Shown one piece after another: positions 55,844 to 64,000 of a stretch of DNA of 64,000 bases. The DNA lies in assembly GCF_014268505.2 (NCBI RefSeq), contig NZ_JABWQP020000001.1, positions 248,001 to 312,000 of the forward strand, given 5' to 3'. Source of the DNA: Pseudomonas khorasanensis. GTDB lineage: Bacteria; Pseudomonadota; Gammaproteobacteria; Pseudomonadales; Pseudomonadaceae. Under the pieces are notes generated by a model. That model had not been told where the DNA came from. It ran no database searches and worked only from the letters and a program-made list of their open reading frames with translations. Positions within the stretch are counted from its first letter, which is position 1. Each line of letters starts with the position of its first letter. The position numbers and the translations under genes were made by a program.

Positions 55844-56626
55844 TTAAATTGCGTTGTGGGTTTTCAGCCAGCCCAGACCCGCTTCGGTGGTGGTCAGCGG
55901 CTTGTATTCGCAACCGACCCAGCCCTGATAACCGATGCGGTCGAGGTGTTCGAACAGGAAGCGATAGTTGATCTCGCCGGTGCCGGGCTCGTTGCGCCCC
56001 GGGTTGTCCGCGAGCTGCACATGGTTGATCTCGCCCAGGTGCGATTGCAGGGTGCGGGCCAGATCGCCTTCCATGATTTGCATGTGATAGATGTCGTATT
56101 GCAGGAACAGATTGGCGCTGCCGACCTGCTCGCGAATCGACAGGGCCTGCGCCGTGTTGTTCAGGTAGAAACCCGGGATGTCGCGGGTGTTGATCGCTTC
56201 CATCACCAGCTTGATGCCCACCGCCTGCAGCTTGTCGGCGGCGTATTTCAGGTTGGCGACGAAGGTCTTTTCCACCGTGGCATCGTCGATGCCTTGCGGA
56301 CGGATACCGGCCAGACAGTTGACCTGGGTGTTGCCCAGCACTTGCGCATAAGCGATCGCCAGATCGACGCCGCCACGGAACTCTTCAACCCGGTCCGGCA
56401 GGCACGCGATCCCGCGCTCGCCTTTGGCCCAGTCACCGGCCGGCAGGTTGAACAGCACTTGGGTCAGGCCGTTGGCGTCCAGTTTTGCCTTGATTTCGGC
56501 AGAGCTGAAGTCATACGGGAACAGGTATTCCACGCCACTGAAACCGGCCTTGGCGGCGGCGTCGAAACGGGCAAGGAAATCCTGTTCGGTGAACAGCATG
56601 GACAGGTTGGCTGCGAAACGCGGCAT
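55844..56626 (-). CDS. hyi: Hydroxypyruvate isomerase
   Basis: Interconverts hydroxypyruvate and tartronate semialdehyde. 260 residues, TIM-barrel of the AP-endonuclease 2 family, with family segments FAANLSMLFTEQDFLARFDA, EAINTRDIPGFYLN and the C-terminal EHLDRIGYQGWVGCEYKPL. Sits between gcl and glxR as in other Pseudomonas glyoxylate operons. Confidence 0.93.
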   Translation of the reverse strand: MPRFAANLSMLFTEQDFLARFDAAAKAGFSGVEYLFPYDFSSAEIKAKLDANGLTQVLFNLPAGDWAKGERGIACLPDRVEEFRGGVDLAIAYAQVLGNTQVNCLAGIRPQGIDDATVEKTFVANLKYAADKLQAVGIKLVMEAINTRDIPGFYLNNTAQALSIREQVGSANLFLQYDIYHMQIMEGDLARTLQSHLGEINHVQLADNPGRNEPGTGEINYRFLFEHLDRIGYQGWVGCEYKPLTTTEAGLGWLKTHNAI

Positions 56627-56649
56627 GGTGGTCTCCCGTTTTGGATGCT

Positions 56650-56750
56650 CGTTCCCACGCTCTGCGTGGGAATGCCTCTATGGACGCTCTGCGTCCGCTT
56701 TGGGACGCAGAGCGTCCCGGGCTGCGTTCCCACGCAGAGCGTGGGAACGA
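56650..56750. repeat. Cluster of four hairpins of the TTCCCACGC repeat family
   Basis: Four short palindromes in a row: TTCCCACGC/GCGTGGGAA (56652-56672), GGACGC/GCGTCC (56682-56696), GGGACGC/GCGTCCC (56702-56718) and TTCCCACGC/GCGTGGGAA (56727-56747). Each has a 3-nt TCT or AGA loop. The whole is itself nearly symmetric. A degraded copy lies near 19320-19425. Confidence 0.85.
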
Positions 56751-56772
56751 TCAAACGATCAGCAGTCAGCAG

Positions 56773-58548
56773 TCAATCAAGCAACGAAATCGCCGTCGGC
56801 GCGTCGTTGCCGACCAGCGCCAGGTCTTCGAACTCGTTGACCGCGTTGATCTCGGTGCCCATGGAGATGTTGGTGACACGCTCCAGAATGATCTCGACGA
56901 TCACCGGCACCTTGAACTCTTCGATCATCTGTTCGGCCTTGCGCAGGGCAGGGGCGATTTCCGATGGCTCGAACACACGCAGCGCCTTGCAGCCGAGGCC
57001 TTCGGCAACCGCGACGTGGTCGACACCGTAACCGTTGAGTTCCGGCGCGTTCAGGTTATCGAAGGACAACTGCACGCAGTAGTCCATCTCGAACCCGCGC
57101 TGCGCCTGACGGATCAGGCCCAGGTACGAGTTATTTACCACGACGTGGATGTAAGGCAGTTTGAACTGAGCGCCGACCGCCAGTTCTTCGATCATGAACT
57201 GAAAATCATAGTCCCCCGACAGGGCCACGACTTTCCGTTTCGGATCGGCCTTCACCACGCCCAGCGCTGCCGGAATCGTCCAGCCCAACGGGCCGGCCTG
57301 ACCACAGTTGATCCAGTGACGCGGCTTGTAGACGTGCAGGAACTGCGCGCCGGCAATCTGCGACAGACCAATGGTGCTGACGTAGCAGGTGTCCTTGCCG
57401 AACACCTGGTTCATTTCTTCATAAACGCGTTGCGGCTTGACCGGCACGTTGTCGAAGTGGGTCTTGCGATGCAGGCTGGCCTTGCGCTGCTGGCAATCCT
57501 GTAGCCAGGCGCTGCGGTTTTTCAGCTTGCCGGCCGCTTGCCATTCACGGGCGACTTCGATGAACACGGTCAGCGCGGCGGCCGCATCCGACACGATGCC
57601 CAGATCCGGCGTGAACACGCGGCCGATCTGCGTACCTTCGATATCGACGTGAATGAACTTGCGACCTTCGGTGTACACCTCCACCGAACCGGTGTGGCGG
57701 TTGGCCCAACGGTTGCCGATGCCCAGCACCACGTCGGATTTGAGCATCGTCGCGTTGCCGTACCGGTGCGACGTCTGCAGACCGACCATGCCGACCATCA
57801 GTGGGTGGTCGTCCGGGATGGTGCCCCAGCCCATCAGCGTCGGGATGACTGGAATGCCGGTCAGCTCGGCGAATTCAACCAGCAAGTCGCTGGCGTCGGC
57901 ATTGATGATGCCGCCACCGGCCACCAGCAACGGGCGCTCGGCCTGATCGAGCAGGGCCAACGCCTTCTCGACCTGAACGCGGGTCGCGGTCGGTTTGGCC
58001 AGCGGCAGTGGCTGATAAGCATCGATATCGAATTCGATTTCGGCCATCTGTACATCGAATGGCAAGTCGATCAGCACCGGGCCCGGGCGGCCGGAGCGCA
58101 TTTCGAAGAAGGCTTTCTGGAACGCGTAAGGCACCTGACCCGGCTCCAGAACAGTGGTTGCCCACTTGGTGACTGGCTTGACGATGCTGGTGATGTCGAC
58201 GGCCTGGAAGTCTTCCTTGTGCATACGGGCGCGGGGTGCTTGCCCTGTGATGCAGAGGATTGGAATCGAGTCGGCCGAGGCGCTGTAGAGCCCGGTGACC
58301 ATGTCGGTGCCGGCCGGGCCGGAAGTACCGATGCACACGCCGATGTTGCCGGCCTTGGTGCGGGTGTAGCCCTCGGCCATGTGCGAGGCGCCTTCAACGT
58401 GGCGAGCAAGGACGTGATCGATGCCACCGACCTTTTGCAGGGCGGAGTACAGCGGGTTGATCGCTGCGCCCGGGATGCCAAAAGCGGTATCAACCCCTTC
58501 ACGGCGCATCACCAGAACGGCGGCTTCGATTGCTCTCATTTTGCTCAT
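56773..58548 (-). CDS. gcl: Glyoxylate carboligase
   Basis: Thiamine diphosphate enzyme joining two glyoxylates to tartronate semialdehyde and CO2. 591 residues with N-terminal Pyr domain ([20 protein letters not shown]), central FAD-binding domain and C-terminal PP domain with the ThDP motif [28 protein letters not shown] lacks the glutamate used by most ThDP enzymes at this place, as is known for Gcl. The ATG giving [10 protein letters not shown] has AAAGAGG 8 nt upstream; an earlier frame start would run through the operator. Confidence 0.96.
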   Translation of the reverse strand: MSKMRAIEAAVLVMRREGVDTAFGIPGAAINPLYSALQKVGGIDHVLARHVEGASHMAEGYTRTKAGNIGVCIGTSGPAGTDMVTGLYSASADSIPILCITGQAPRARMHKEDFQAVDITSIVKPVTKWATTVLEPGQVPYAFQKAFFEMRSGRPGPVLIDLPFDVQMAEIEFDIDAYQPLPLAKPTATRVQVEKALALLDQAERPLLVAGGGIINADASDLLVEFAELTGIPVIPTLMGWGTIPDDHPLMVGMVGLQTSHRYGNATMLKSDVVLGIGNRWANRHTGSVEVYTEGRKFIHVDIEGTQIGRVFTPDLGIVSDAAAALTVFIEVAREWQAAGKLKNRSAWLQDCQQRKASLHRKTHFDNVPVKPQRVYEEMNQVFGKDTCYVSTIGLSQIAGAQFLHVYKPRHWINCGQAGPLGWTIPAALGVVKADPKRKVVALSGDYDFQFMIEELAVGAQFKLPYIHVVVNNSYLGLIRQAQRGFEMDYCVQLSFDNLNAPELNGYGVDHVAVAEGLGCKALRVFEPSEIAPALRKAEQMIEEFKVPVIVEIILERVTNISMGTEINAVNEFEDLALVGNDAPTAISLLD

Positions 58549-58574
58549 GTTTTGTGCCTCTTTACGTTTTGTAA

Positions 58575-58584
58575 TTGTATACAA
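58575..58584. promoter_or_regulatory. TTGTATACAA palindrome, proximal to gcl
   Basis: Perfect 10-bp palindrome 27 bp before the gcl start, just upstream of its ribosome site. The sequence is of the type bound by GntR/FadR-family regulators. An identical copy lies at 58713-58722. Confidence 0.65.
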
Positions 58585-58712
58585 GTGGCTTTGCGCAGAG
58601 TGTATTCACGGCGGACGGCGCAGGTCAATCCATTTTCTCAAGCGTCTGTTTCATTCGTCGGAAGCCAGTTGTGCTGTGGCTTTTCGTCGCATGCAGCGCT
58701 TTTCGATAATTA

Positions 58713-58722
58713 TTGTATACAA
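58713..58722. promoter_or_regulatory. TTGTATACAA palindrome, distal copy
   Basis: Second identical palindrome, 138 bp from the first, in the divergent gap between gcl (-) and the GlcG-like gene (+), about 94 bp before the latter. The flanks are AT-rich (CGATAATTA and AAAAATAG). Two identical sites suggest looping or shared control of both transcripts. Confidence 0.65.
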
Positions 58723-58815
58723 AAAAATAGCTCATTGTGTTCTATTTGTGTGATCGGCCTGTGGCAGAAATGCACAGTTCCACGACTTTCCCTATAACAA
58801 AATGAGGACGGCACC

Positions 58816-59256
58816 ATGAGCGCTTTAACCTTGAAAGTCGCAGTCAACCTGGTCAGCGAAGCCATCAATGCAGGGCGCGGCATCAACGCCGCACCGCTGA
58901 CCATCGCGGTACTCGATACCGGCGGCCACCTGATCGCCCTGCAACGCGAAGACGGCGCCAGCCTGTTGCGCCCCGACATCGCCATCGGCAAAGCCTGGGG
59001 CGCCATCGCGCTCGGCAAAGGCTCACGGCTGCTCGCCCAGGACGCCCAGCAACGCCCAGCCTTTTTTTCTTCGTTGAACAGCATGGGGCAGGGCAGCGTT
59101 GTGCCGGCACCGGGTGGTGTGTTGATTCGCAATCAGGCGGGTGAAGTGCTGGGCGCGATTGGGATCAGTGGGGATTTGTCGGATGTGGATGAGCAAGTGG
59201 CGATCAGGGCGGTTGAGGCGCTGGATTTGAGGGCGGATGGCGGGGTGGCTGTTTGA
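58816..59256 (+). CDS. GlcG/HbpS-family protein
   Basis: 146 residues. Family features: repeated helices with AINAGRGINAAPLTIAVLDT, GGHLIALQREDGA, then SIQ-like glycine-rich end PAPGGVLIRNQAGEVLGAIG. GlcG-type proteins occur next to glycolate/glyoxylate genes and some members bind heme; the biochemical role is unsettled. Divergent from gcl with two shared palindromes between them, so co-regulation is likely. Confidence 0.88.
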   Translation: MSALTLKVAVNLVSEAINAGRGINAAPLTIAVLDTGGHLIALQREDGASLLRPDIAIGKAWGAIALGKGSRLLAQDAQQRPAFFSSLNSMGQGSVVPAPGGVLIRNQAGEVLGAIGISGDLSDVDEQVAIRAVEALDLRADGGVAV

Positions 59257-59279
59257 ATGTCAGCGTTTGAATAACCGCT

Positions 59280-59372
59280 TTCGCGAGCAGGCTCGCTCCC
59301 ACATTGGTTTGTGGCCGGACACAAAATGTCTGAATCCGTTAAGCCCCCTGTGGGAGCGAGCCTGCTCGCGAA
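59280..59372. repeat. REP pair (inverted) upstream of the RAYT gene
   Basis: Two facing REP units 47 bp apart, about 100 bp before the REP-associated transposase gene. Confidence 0.92.
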
Positions 59373-59468
59373 TACGATCTTCGCTACACATCCTGCTATA
59401 ACCCTGACGCTCCCTTTGTCATCTCCACAGCTAGCCTTCTCATGATCAAAATATGAGAAGGCAACGGA

Positions 59469-59927
59469 ATGCCGGGTCTATCTGCTTCACATCGCTTGCG
59501 CATCGGACGCTATTCAGAACACAACCGCATCTATCTTTTGACTGCCAATACCGCCGGGAGAGAACCCATATTCAGCGATTTTTTCCTTGGCAGATTGCTT
59601 GTAAGTCAATTCCGCGCGGCTGAAGAAATGGGATCGGCCAATTCTCTGGCCTGGGTGGTCATGCCAGATCATTTTCATTGGCTGATCGAACTGAAAAGAG
59701 GCTCGCTCGGCGAGTTGATGCAGCGAACCAAGTCTTTCAGTACCAAAGCGGTAAAGCTTTCGACCGGTCGCAAGGCCAGCCTTTGGCAGCCGGGTTTCCA
59801 TGACCGGGCACTGCGCAAAGAGGAGAATCTGGAGAAGATGGCTCGGTATGTCATTGCCAACCCGTTGCGGGCAGGGCTGGTCGATAGACTTGGCGACTAT
59901 CCGTTGTGGGATTCGATCTGGTTATGA
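59469..59927 (+). CDS. rayT: REP-associated tyrosine transposase (RAYT)
   Basis: Single-copy Y1 (HUH) endonuclease thought to spread REP elements. 152 residues, with the HUH pair His68 and His70 in MPDHFHWLIEL and the candidate catalytic Tyr127 in MARYVIANPLRAGL. Flanked on both sides by REP pairs identical to those scattered through the window, the arrangement called a REPtron. The ATG follows GAAGGCAACGG. Confidence 0.92.
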   Translation: MPGLSASHRLRIGRYSEHNRIYLLTANTAGREPIFSDFFLGRLLVSQFRAAEEMGSANSLAWVVMPDHFHWLIELKRGSLGELMQRTKSFSTKAVKLSTGRKASLWQPGFHDRALRKEENLEKMARYVIANPLRAGLVDRLGDYPLWDSIWL

Positions 59928-59949
59928 ATCGAGGTTTGAGTTGCCGCCA

Positions 59950-60025
59950 TTCGCGAGCAGGCTCGCTCCCACAGGTGATCTGAGAGCACCATAGATCCCA
60001 ATGTGGGAGCGAGCCTGCTCGCGAA
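59950..60025. repeat. REP pair (inverted) downstream of the RAYT gene
   Basis: Two facing REP units 30 bp apart, completing the bracket around the transposase gene. Confidence 0.92.
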
Positions 60026-60040
60026 GCGGTCGCCCCGATA

Positions 60041-60649
60041 TCACTGATCCGGCTCACACCCTCTAAGCACTAACCGAATGATCGTCTGCGCCGCCGCTTC
60101 GTAGTCCTCTTCATCCAGCTTGTCCTTGCCGGTGACGGCAGAAATCTGCCAGTCGAAGTCGGCGTAGGTCTGGGTGGCCGCCCAGATGCTGAACATCAGG
60201 TGGTTGGGGTCGATCGGGGCGATCTGGCCGCGGTCGATCCAGCTCTGGATGCAATCGATGTTGTGCCGGGCCTGCGCGTTCAGCTGCTCTACCAGGTCGG
60301 CGCTCAGGTGCGGGGCGCCGTGCATGATTTCGCTGGCGAATACCTTGGAGGCGTAGGGCAAATCGCGGGAAATGCGGATTTTCGAGCGGATGTAGCCGCT
60401 GAGCACTTCACTCGGCACGCCGTCCAGGTTGAACGGGGTCGAGGCTTGCAGGATCGGCTCGATGATGCTTTCCAGGACCTCGCGGTAGAGGTTTTCCTTG
60501 GATTTGAAGTAGTAGTAGACGTTGGGTTTCGGCAATCCTGCCTTGGCGGCGATGTCGCTGGTTTTGGTCGCCGCGAAGCCTTTGTCGGCAAACTCTTCGC
60601 TGGCGGCGCGCAGGATCAATTGTTTGTTACGCTCGCGGATCGTGCTCAT
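60041..60649 (-). CDS. TetR-family regulator, RutR-like C-terminus
   Basis: 202 residues. N-terminal helix-turn-helix (TKTSDIAAKAGLPKPNVYYY, then FKSKENLYREVL). The ligand domain pattern DPNHLMFSIWAATQTYADFD resembles the C-terminal domain of RutR, the pyrimidine regulator, so a purine or pyrimidine ligand is a fair guess. The ATG giving MSTIRERNK was chosen over a start 13 codons upstream. A 15-bp palindrome lies in the divergent gap with the DUF808 gene. Confidence 0.88.
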   Translation of the reverse strand: MSTIRERNKQLILRAASEEFADKGFAATKTSDIAAKAGLPKPNVYYYFKSKENLYREVLESIIEPILQASTPFNLDGVPSEVLSGYIRSKIRISRDLPYASKVFASEIMHGAPHLSADLVEQLNAQARHNIDCIQSWIDRGQIAPIDPNHLMFSIWAATQTYADFDWQISAVTGKDKLDEEDYEAAAQTIIRLVLRGCEPDQ

Positions 60650-60701
60650 AAACCCGGTGATTCCTTGCCTGTTCTGGCGGTTGCGCATGGTAGCACCGGC
60701 C

Positions 60702-60716
60702 TTGAGCGGCGCTCAA
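60702..60716. promoter_or_regulatory. Palindrome TTGAGCG-G-CGCTCAA, probable TetR operator
   Basis: Perfect 7-bp arms around a central G, 53 bp before the TetR gene start and 68 bp before the divergent DUF808 gene. Its TTGA...TCAA ends recall the RutR box. Size and place fit autoregulation. Confidence 0.6.
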
Positions 60717-60783
60717 CAATGCACCCTGTGGCCTGCGGTCGCGTTATGCTTGGCAACATTCATACACAGAAGGAACAGGATTC

Positions 60784-61698
60784 ATGGCAGGAAGCAGTTT
60801 GCTGGTGCTGATCGACGATATCGCCACCGTTCTGGACGATGTTGCGTTGATGACCAAAATGGCTGCCAAGAAGACCGCTGGCGTGCTCGGCGACGACTTG
60901 GCGCTCAACGCCCAGCAGGTCTCCGGCGTGCGCGCCGAGCGGGAAATTCCCGTGGTCTGGGCGGTGGCCAAGGGCTCGTTCGTCAACAAACTGATCCTGG
61001 TGCCGTCGGCATTGGCGATCAGTGCCTTCGTGCCATGGCTGGTGACGCCGCTGTTGATGGTCGGTGGTGCTTACTTGTGTTTCGAAGGGTTCGAGAAGCT
61101 CGCGCACAAATTCTTGCACAGCAAAGAGGAAGACGAGGCCGGGCATGCGCAACTGACCGAAGCCGTGGCCGATCCGGCTACCGATCTGGTGGCGTACGAG
61201 AAGGACAAGATCAAAGGCGCGATCCGCACTGACTTCATTCTGTCCGCAGAAATCATCGCGATCACCCTGGGCACGGTGGCAGATGCTCCGCTGACTCAGC
61301 AAGTGACTGTCATGTCCGGCATCGCCATTGTCATGACCGTCGGCGTTTACGGTCTGGTGGCGGGCATCGTCAAACTCGACGACCTGGGTCTGTGGCTGAC
61401 ACAGAAGCCCGGGCAGATGGCCAAAAAAATCGGCGGCGGCATCCTCAGCGCAGCGCCCTACATGATGAAAACCCTGTCGGTGGTCGGCACGGCGGCGATG
61501 TTCCTGGTGGGCGGCGGCATCCTCACCCATGGCGTGCCGGTGCTGCATCACTGGATCGAAGGCGTGGGCGCTGCGGCGGGCAGCGTCGGGTTTGCGGTGC
61601 CGATGTTGCTCAATGGCGTGGCGGGGATTATCGCGGGGGCGGTGGTGTTGGCGGTTGTTTCTGTGGTCGGCAAGGTCTGGCGCGCAATCAAAGGTTGA
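60784..61698 (+). CDS. DUF808 family membrane protein (YedI-like)
   Basis: Function unknown. 304 residues starting [20 protein letters not shown], the usual DUF808 opening, with about six hydrophobic helices (for example [20 protein letters not shown] and [20 protein letters not shown]). A strong bidirectional terminator follows. Divergent from the TetR gene, which may control it. Confidence 0.88.
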   Translation: MAGSSLLVLIDDIATVLDDVALMTKMAAKKTAGVLGDDLALNAQQVSGVRAEREIPVVWAVAKGSFVNKLILVPSALAISAFVPWLVTPLLMVGGAYLCFEGFEKLAHKFLHSKEEDEAGHAQLTEAVADPATDLVAYEKDKIKGAIRTDFILSAEIIAITLGTVADAPLTQQVTVMSGIAIVMTVGVYGLVAGIVKLDDLGLWLTQKPGQMAKKIGGGILSAAPYMMKTLSVVGTAAMFLVGGGILTHGVPVLHHWIEGVGAAAGSVGFAVPMLLNGVAGIIAGAVVLAVVSVVGKVWRAIKG

Positions 61699-61729
61699 AC
61701 ACAGCCCCTCTGTAGGAGTTGTGTCAGTA

Positions 61730-61769
61730 AAAAGGGCCATTCAGTTTTCACTGAATGGCCCTTTTTTTT
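61730..61769. terminator. Bidirectional terminator between DUF808 gene and mlaA
   Basis: Perfect 16-bp stem (arm AAAAGGGCCATTCAGT) with a TTTC loop and A/T runs on both flanks, so it can stop transcription from both convergent genes. Confidence 0.95.
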
Positions 61770-61783
61770 GTACCCGCCGAAAT

Positions 61784-62572
61784 TTACTCGGCGATCTGCA
61801 ACTTGCGCGCTTCGGTATACACGTAACGCACTTTCTCGTACTCGAACGGCGAGTTCATCTGACCGTAGCGGAAGCTGGTCTGGTAGCGCTTGTCGATCGC
61901 GCGCAGGGCCCAGACTTCCGGGTGGTTGGAGCTGACTTCCGCAACGTTGAGGAAGTTGATTGCAGTGTCGGCGGTGTAGTCCACGGCCAGGCCTGCAGTG
62001 TCACGGATGTTCGACGGGCCGAAGATCGGCAGCACGAAATAGGCGCCGCCCGGTACGCCGTAGAAACCCAAGGTCTGACCGAAGTCTTCGTTCTGGCGCG
62101 GCAAGCCCATGGCGGTGGCCGGGTCCCACAGGCCGGCGATGCCGATCGTGGTGTTGAGCAACAGGCGCGCGGTGGTTTCCATCGAGCGCTGGCCTTTGAA
62201 CTGCAGCAGGCTGTTGACCAGGTTCGGCACGTCGCCAATGTTGTTGAAAAAGTTGCTCACGCCGGTGCGCAGAAAGCTTGGCGTGATATAGCGGTAGCCA
62301 TCGACCACCGGCAGGAAGACCCATTGGTCGAACCGGTAGTTGAAGTGATAGACCCGGCGGTTCCACGACTCCAATGGGTCGTAGACGTTCAACGCATTGA
62401 GCGTCGAGCGTTCGAACTCACGCTGGTCCAGGCCCGGGTTGAACTTGAGTTTGGTCAGCGGCTGCTTGAAGCCGTCGCTGTCGACCACCACCGGTGCATC
62501 GGCTTTACTGTTGTCGGCCTGGGCCACGCCTGCACAGAGGAACGCTGCAATCAGCAGGAGATATTTAGCCAC
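61784..62572 (-). CDS. mlaA: MlaA/VacJ outer-membrane lipid asymmetry protein
   Basis: Removes phospholipids from the outer leaflet and passes them to MlaC. 262 residues: signal peptide LLLIAAFLCAGVAQA and the MlaA domain (YDPLESWNRRVYHFNYRFDQ, GIAGLWDPATAMGL, FGQTLGFYGVPGGAYFVLPI). The lone Cys in FLCAG does not form a good lipobox, so cleavage after AQA by signal peptidase I is more likely than lipidation. Overlaps the upstream hydrolase gene by 8 bases. Confidence 0.92.
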   Translation of the reverse strand: MAKYLLLIAAFLCAGVAQADNSKADAPVVVDSDGFKQPLTKLKFNPGLDQREFERSTLNALNVYDPLESWNRRVYHFNYRFDQWVFLPVVDGYRYITPSFLRTGVSNFFNNIGDVPNLVNSLLQFKGQRSMETTARLLLNTTIGIAGLWDPATAMGLPRQNEDFGQTLGFYGVPGGAYFVLPIFGPSNIRDTAGLAVDYTADTAINFLNVAEVSSNHPEVWALRAIDKRYQTSFRYGQMNSPFEYEKVRYVYTEARKLQIAE

Positions 62573-63863
62573 GGAAGAACTCCAGCATGGCGTCGCTGTT
62601 GACGCGGTAGTTAAGGTTGCCGCAGTGGCCGCCCAGTGGGTAAACGGTCAGACGATCACCGAATGTCTTGCGCAGAAAGCCCAGGTCGCCAGGGCCGAGG
62701 ATCACGTCGTCGGCGTTGTGCATCACGGCAATTTTCTTGCTTTCGTGCAGGTAATCCTTGAGGGCGTACAGGCTGACCTGATCGATCAGTTGCAGCAGGC
62801 TGCCGCCGTCGGTGCGCGCACGCCACATCGGAATCACTTGCTCGGTGATGTAGCAGTCGAAGTCGCATTGCAGCGCACGCTTGAGGAACGGCGTGAGGCT
62901 GGTGCCTTCGGTGATCGGGAATTTCGGCGGAGTGATCAGGCCGCGACGGTTGACCAGGTCCGACGTGTAGGCAATGTCGGCCGCCGAGAAGCGGAACGAA
63001 GTGCCGATCAGCATGGCCATCTGTTCGTTGGTCAGGTGCTGCTTGGACTGCTGGAAGTCATACAGAAGCGCATCGTTGAGGTCGATGTAGCCTTTTTGCT
63101 GGAAGTATCGGGTCAGCTTGGTCAGTACCAATTCATAGAAGGTGGTGCTGCTGTTGATGCCCTTCACCTCGGTCTGTACCAGCTTGTCGAGGTTGGTCAC
63201 TGAGGTATAGAGGTTCACCGGCGGGTTAAGCAGCAGCACTTTCTTGAAATTGAAGCTGCGACGGGTCTCGTCCAGGTGCGCAACGAACGCGGCGTCGAGG
63301 GCGCCGAGGCTGTAACCGGTCAGGTAGTACTCGGTAACCGGCAGTTTCGGGTTTTGCGCCCGCACGGCCTGCATCACCCGATACATGTCTTCGGCGTCTT
63401 CCTTGGTGACGCCCGGCGTGGCGAAACGCGAAGCGGCGCTGATGAAGTCGAAACTGGTCGGCGACGACAGTTGCACGACGTGATAGCCGGCCTTGTAATA
63501 AAGCTTTTTCAGGTATTCGTTGAGCGTGCTGTCAAAGCGCGCGCCGGTTCCGGCAATCAGGAAAATCAGCGGTGCCGGTTTGTCCTGGGTGGCGATGCGA
63601 TAGGTGAGTTTCTTCACTGCCCAGAAATTGTCCGGCAGCTGGAACTCGCGCTCCGGACGCAGCGTAAGGCTCTTGTCCGACTGGTTGATGTCGTCGTCCA
63701 GCGGCAACTCCGGACGCAGGTCCGGCGGAGTCGTGGCGATGGTCGCCTCGAACGGGTTGGTCAGCGGGTAGCCATAACTGGCGGCGTCGATATCCACCGC
63801 CAGTGCGGACGCACTCAAAATAAGGCCGCTGAACAGCGCGGCGAAGCGCAAGGAACGGAGCAT
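62565..63863 (-). CDS. Exported alpha/beta-hydrolase
   Basis: 432 residues with signal peptide (LRFAALFSGLILSASALA) and an alpha/beta-hydrolase fold: LIFLIAGTGARFDS oxyanion region, nucleophile elbow GYSLGALD and a late His in GGHCGNL. Possible acid residue in HNADDVILGPGD. Often mislabelled as a serine/threonine kinase in databases, as I recall; no kinase motif is present. Substrate unknown; the 8-base overlap with mlaA suggests a lipid or envelope role. Confidence 0.8.
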   Translation of the reverse strand: MLRSLRFAALFSGLILSASALAVDIDAASYGYPLTNPFEATIATTPPDLRPELPLDDDINQSDKSLTLRPEREFQLPDNFWAVKKLTYRIATQDKPAPLIFLIAGTGARFDSTLNEYLKKLYYKAGYHVVQLSSPTSFDFISAASRFATPGVTKEDAEDMYRVMQAVRAQNPKLPVTEYYLTGYSLGALDAAFVAHLDETRRSFNFKKVLLLNPPVNLYTSVTNLDKLVQTEVKGINSSTTFYELVLTKLTRYFQQKGYIDLNDALLYDFQQSKQHLTNEQMAMLIGTSFRFSAADIAYTSDLVNRRGLITPPKFPITEGTSLTPFLKRALQCDFDCYITEQVIPMWRARTDGGSLLQLIDQVSLYALKDYLHESKKIAVMHNADDVILGPGDLGFLRKTFGDRLTVYPLGGHCGNLNYRVNSDAMLEFFRG

Positions 63864-64000
63864 GACTAGATCCCTTAGAGGAAGGTACCGATTGAAGTTC
63901 GCAGGCTATGACCACCGGCCGTGCACCAAAGTGCCATGCTGCGGCACTAAACAGGCGGAATTCGGGGTAATAGTAGCTGGACGATACACGTTGCGAGGGC
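63864..64000. other. Window edge, no gene seen
   Basis: Upstream region of the hydrolase gene. No clear promoter, terminator or reading frame could be supported in these 137 bases. Confidence 0.5.

Noticed and set aside
13521..60025. Repeated 23-bp units suggesting a CRISPR array
   Set aside because: Units are dispersed, occur as inverted pairs and lack regular spacers; they are REP elements.

Overview
The window is chromosomal DNA of a Pseudomonas, most likely of the P. fluorescens group. The grounds are the gene order fleQ-fleSR-fliEFGHIJ-hsbA/hsbR/hptB-fliK-fliLMNOPQR-flhB // flhA-flhF-fleN-fliA-cheYZAB-motCD-parC-parP-cheW // ccmABCDEFGHI, high-GC codon use, sigma-54 promoters at flagellar genes, and many copies of the REP element with core GGGAGCGAGCCTGCTCGC. 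No rRNA, tRNA, CRISPR array or prophage was seen.

Layout. Positions 1-19123 (+) form the flagellar regulon core: the end of the master regulator FleQ, the FleS/FleR two-component system, basal body, C-ring and export genes, and the HsbA/HsbR/HptB partner-switching module between fliJ and fliK. Positions 19124-22480 are an accessory insert between flhB and flhA. It holds an Ig-like-domain protein and a small DUF6124-type gene on the minus strand, three repeat families, and a long leader that looks like a bistable structured RNA. Positions 22481-37008 (+) carry flhA-flhF-fleN-fliA, the chemotaxis operon, a second stator pair (MotCD) and the polar chemotaxis placement proteins ParC/ParP. On the minus strand at 37131-39031 is a second, miniature FlhB-C-terminal/FliK-like pair. 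Positions 39229-46219 are the complete System I cytochrome c maturation operon, followed by a small lipoprotein gene and a HicAB toxin-antitoxin module.

Positions 47520-58548 (-) hold an MFS transporter, a sulfate-binding protein, a potassium channel, a urea transporter and the glyoxylate operon gcl-hyi-glxR-ttuD-pykF. This route converts glyoxylate via tartronate semialdehyde and glycerate to phosphoglycerate, then pyruvate. Next come a GlcG/HbpS-like gene, a REP-associated tyrosine transposase bracketed by REP pairs, a TetR regulator divergent from a DUF808 membrane protein, and a hydrolase-mlaA pair for outer-membrane lipid handling.

Working together: FleQ with sigma-54 starts the cascade, and candidate -24/-12 sites lie before fleSR, fliE, fliK, fliL and flhA. 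FlhF and FleN set flagellar position and number, FliA drives late genes, and CheA/CheW/ParP/ParC build the polar array. The most novel-looking signal is the DUF6124 leader (about 21892-22145, minus strand). In it a CCTTGAG segment can pair either with an upstream CTCAAGG or with the CTCAAGG that carries the ribosome binding site, and a second set of mutually exclusive arms is nested around it.
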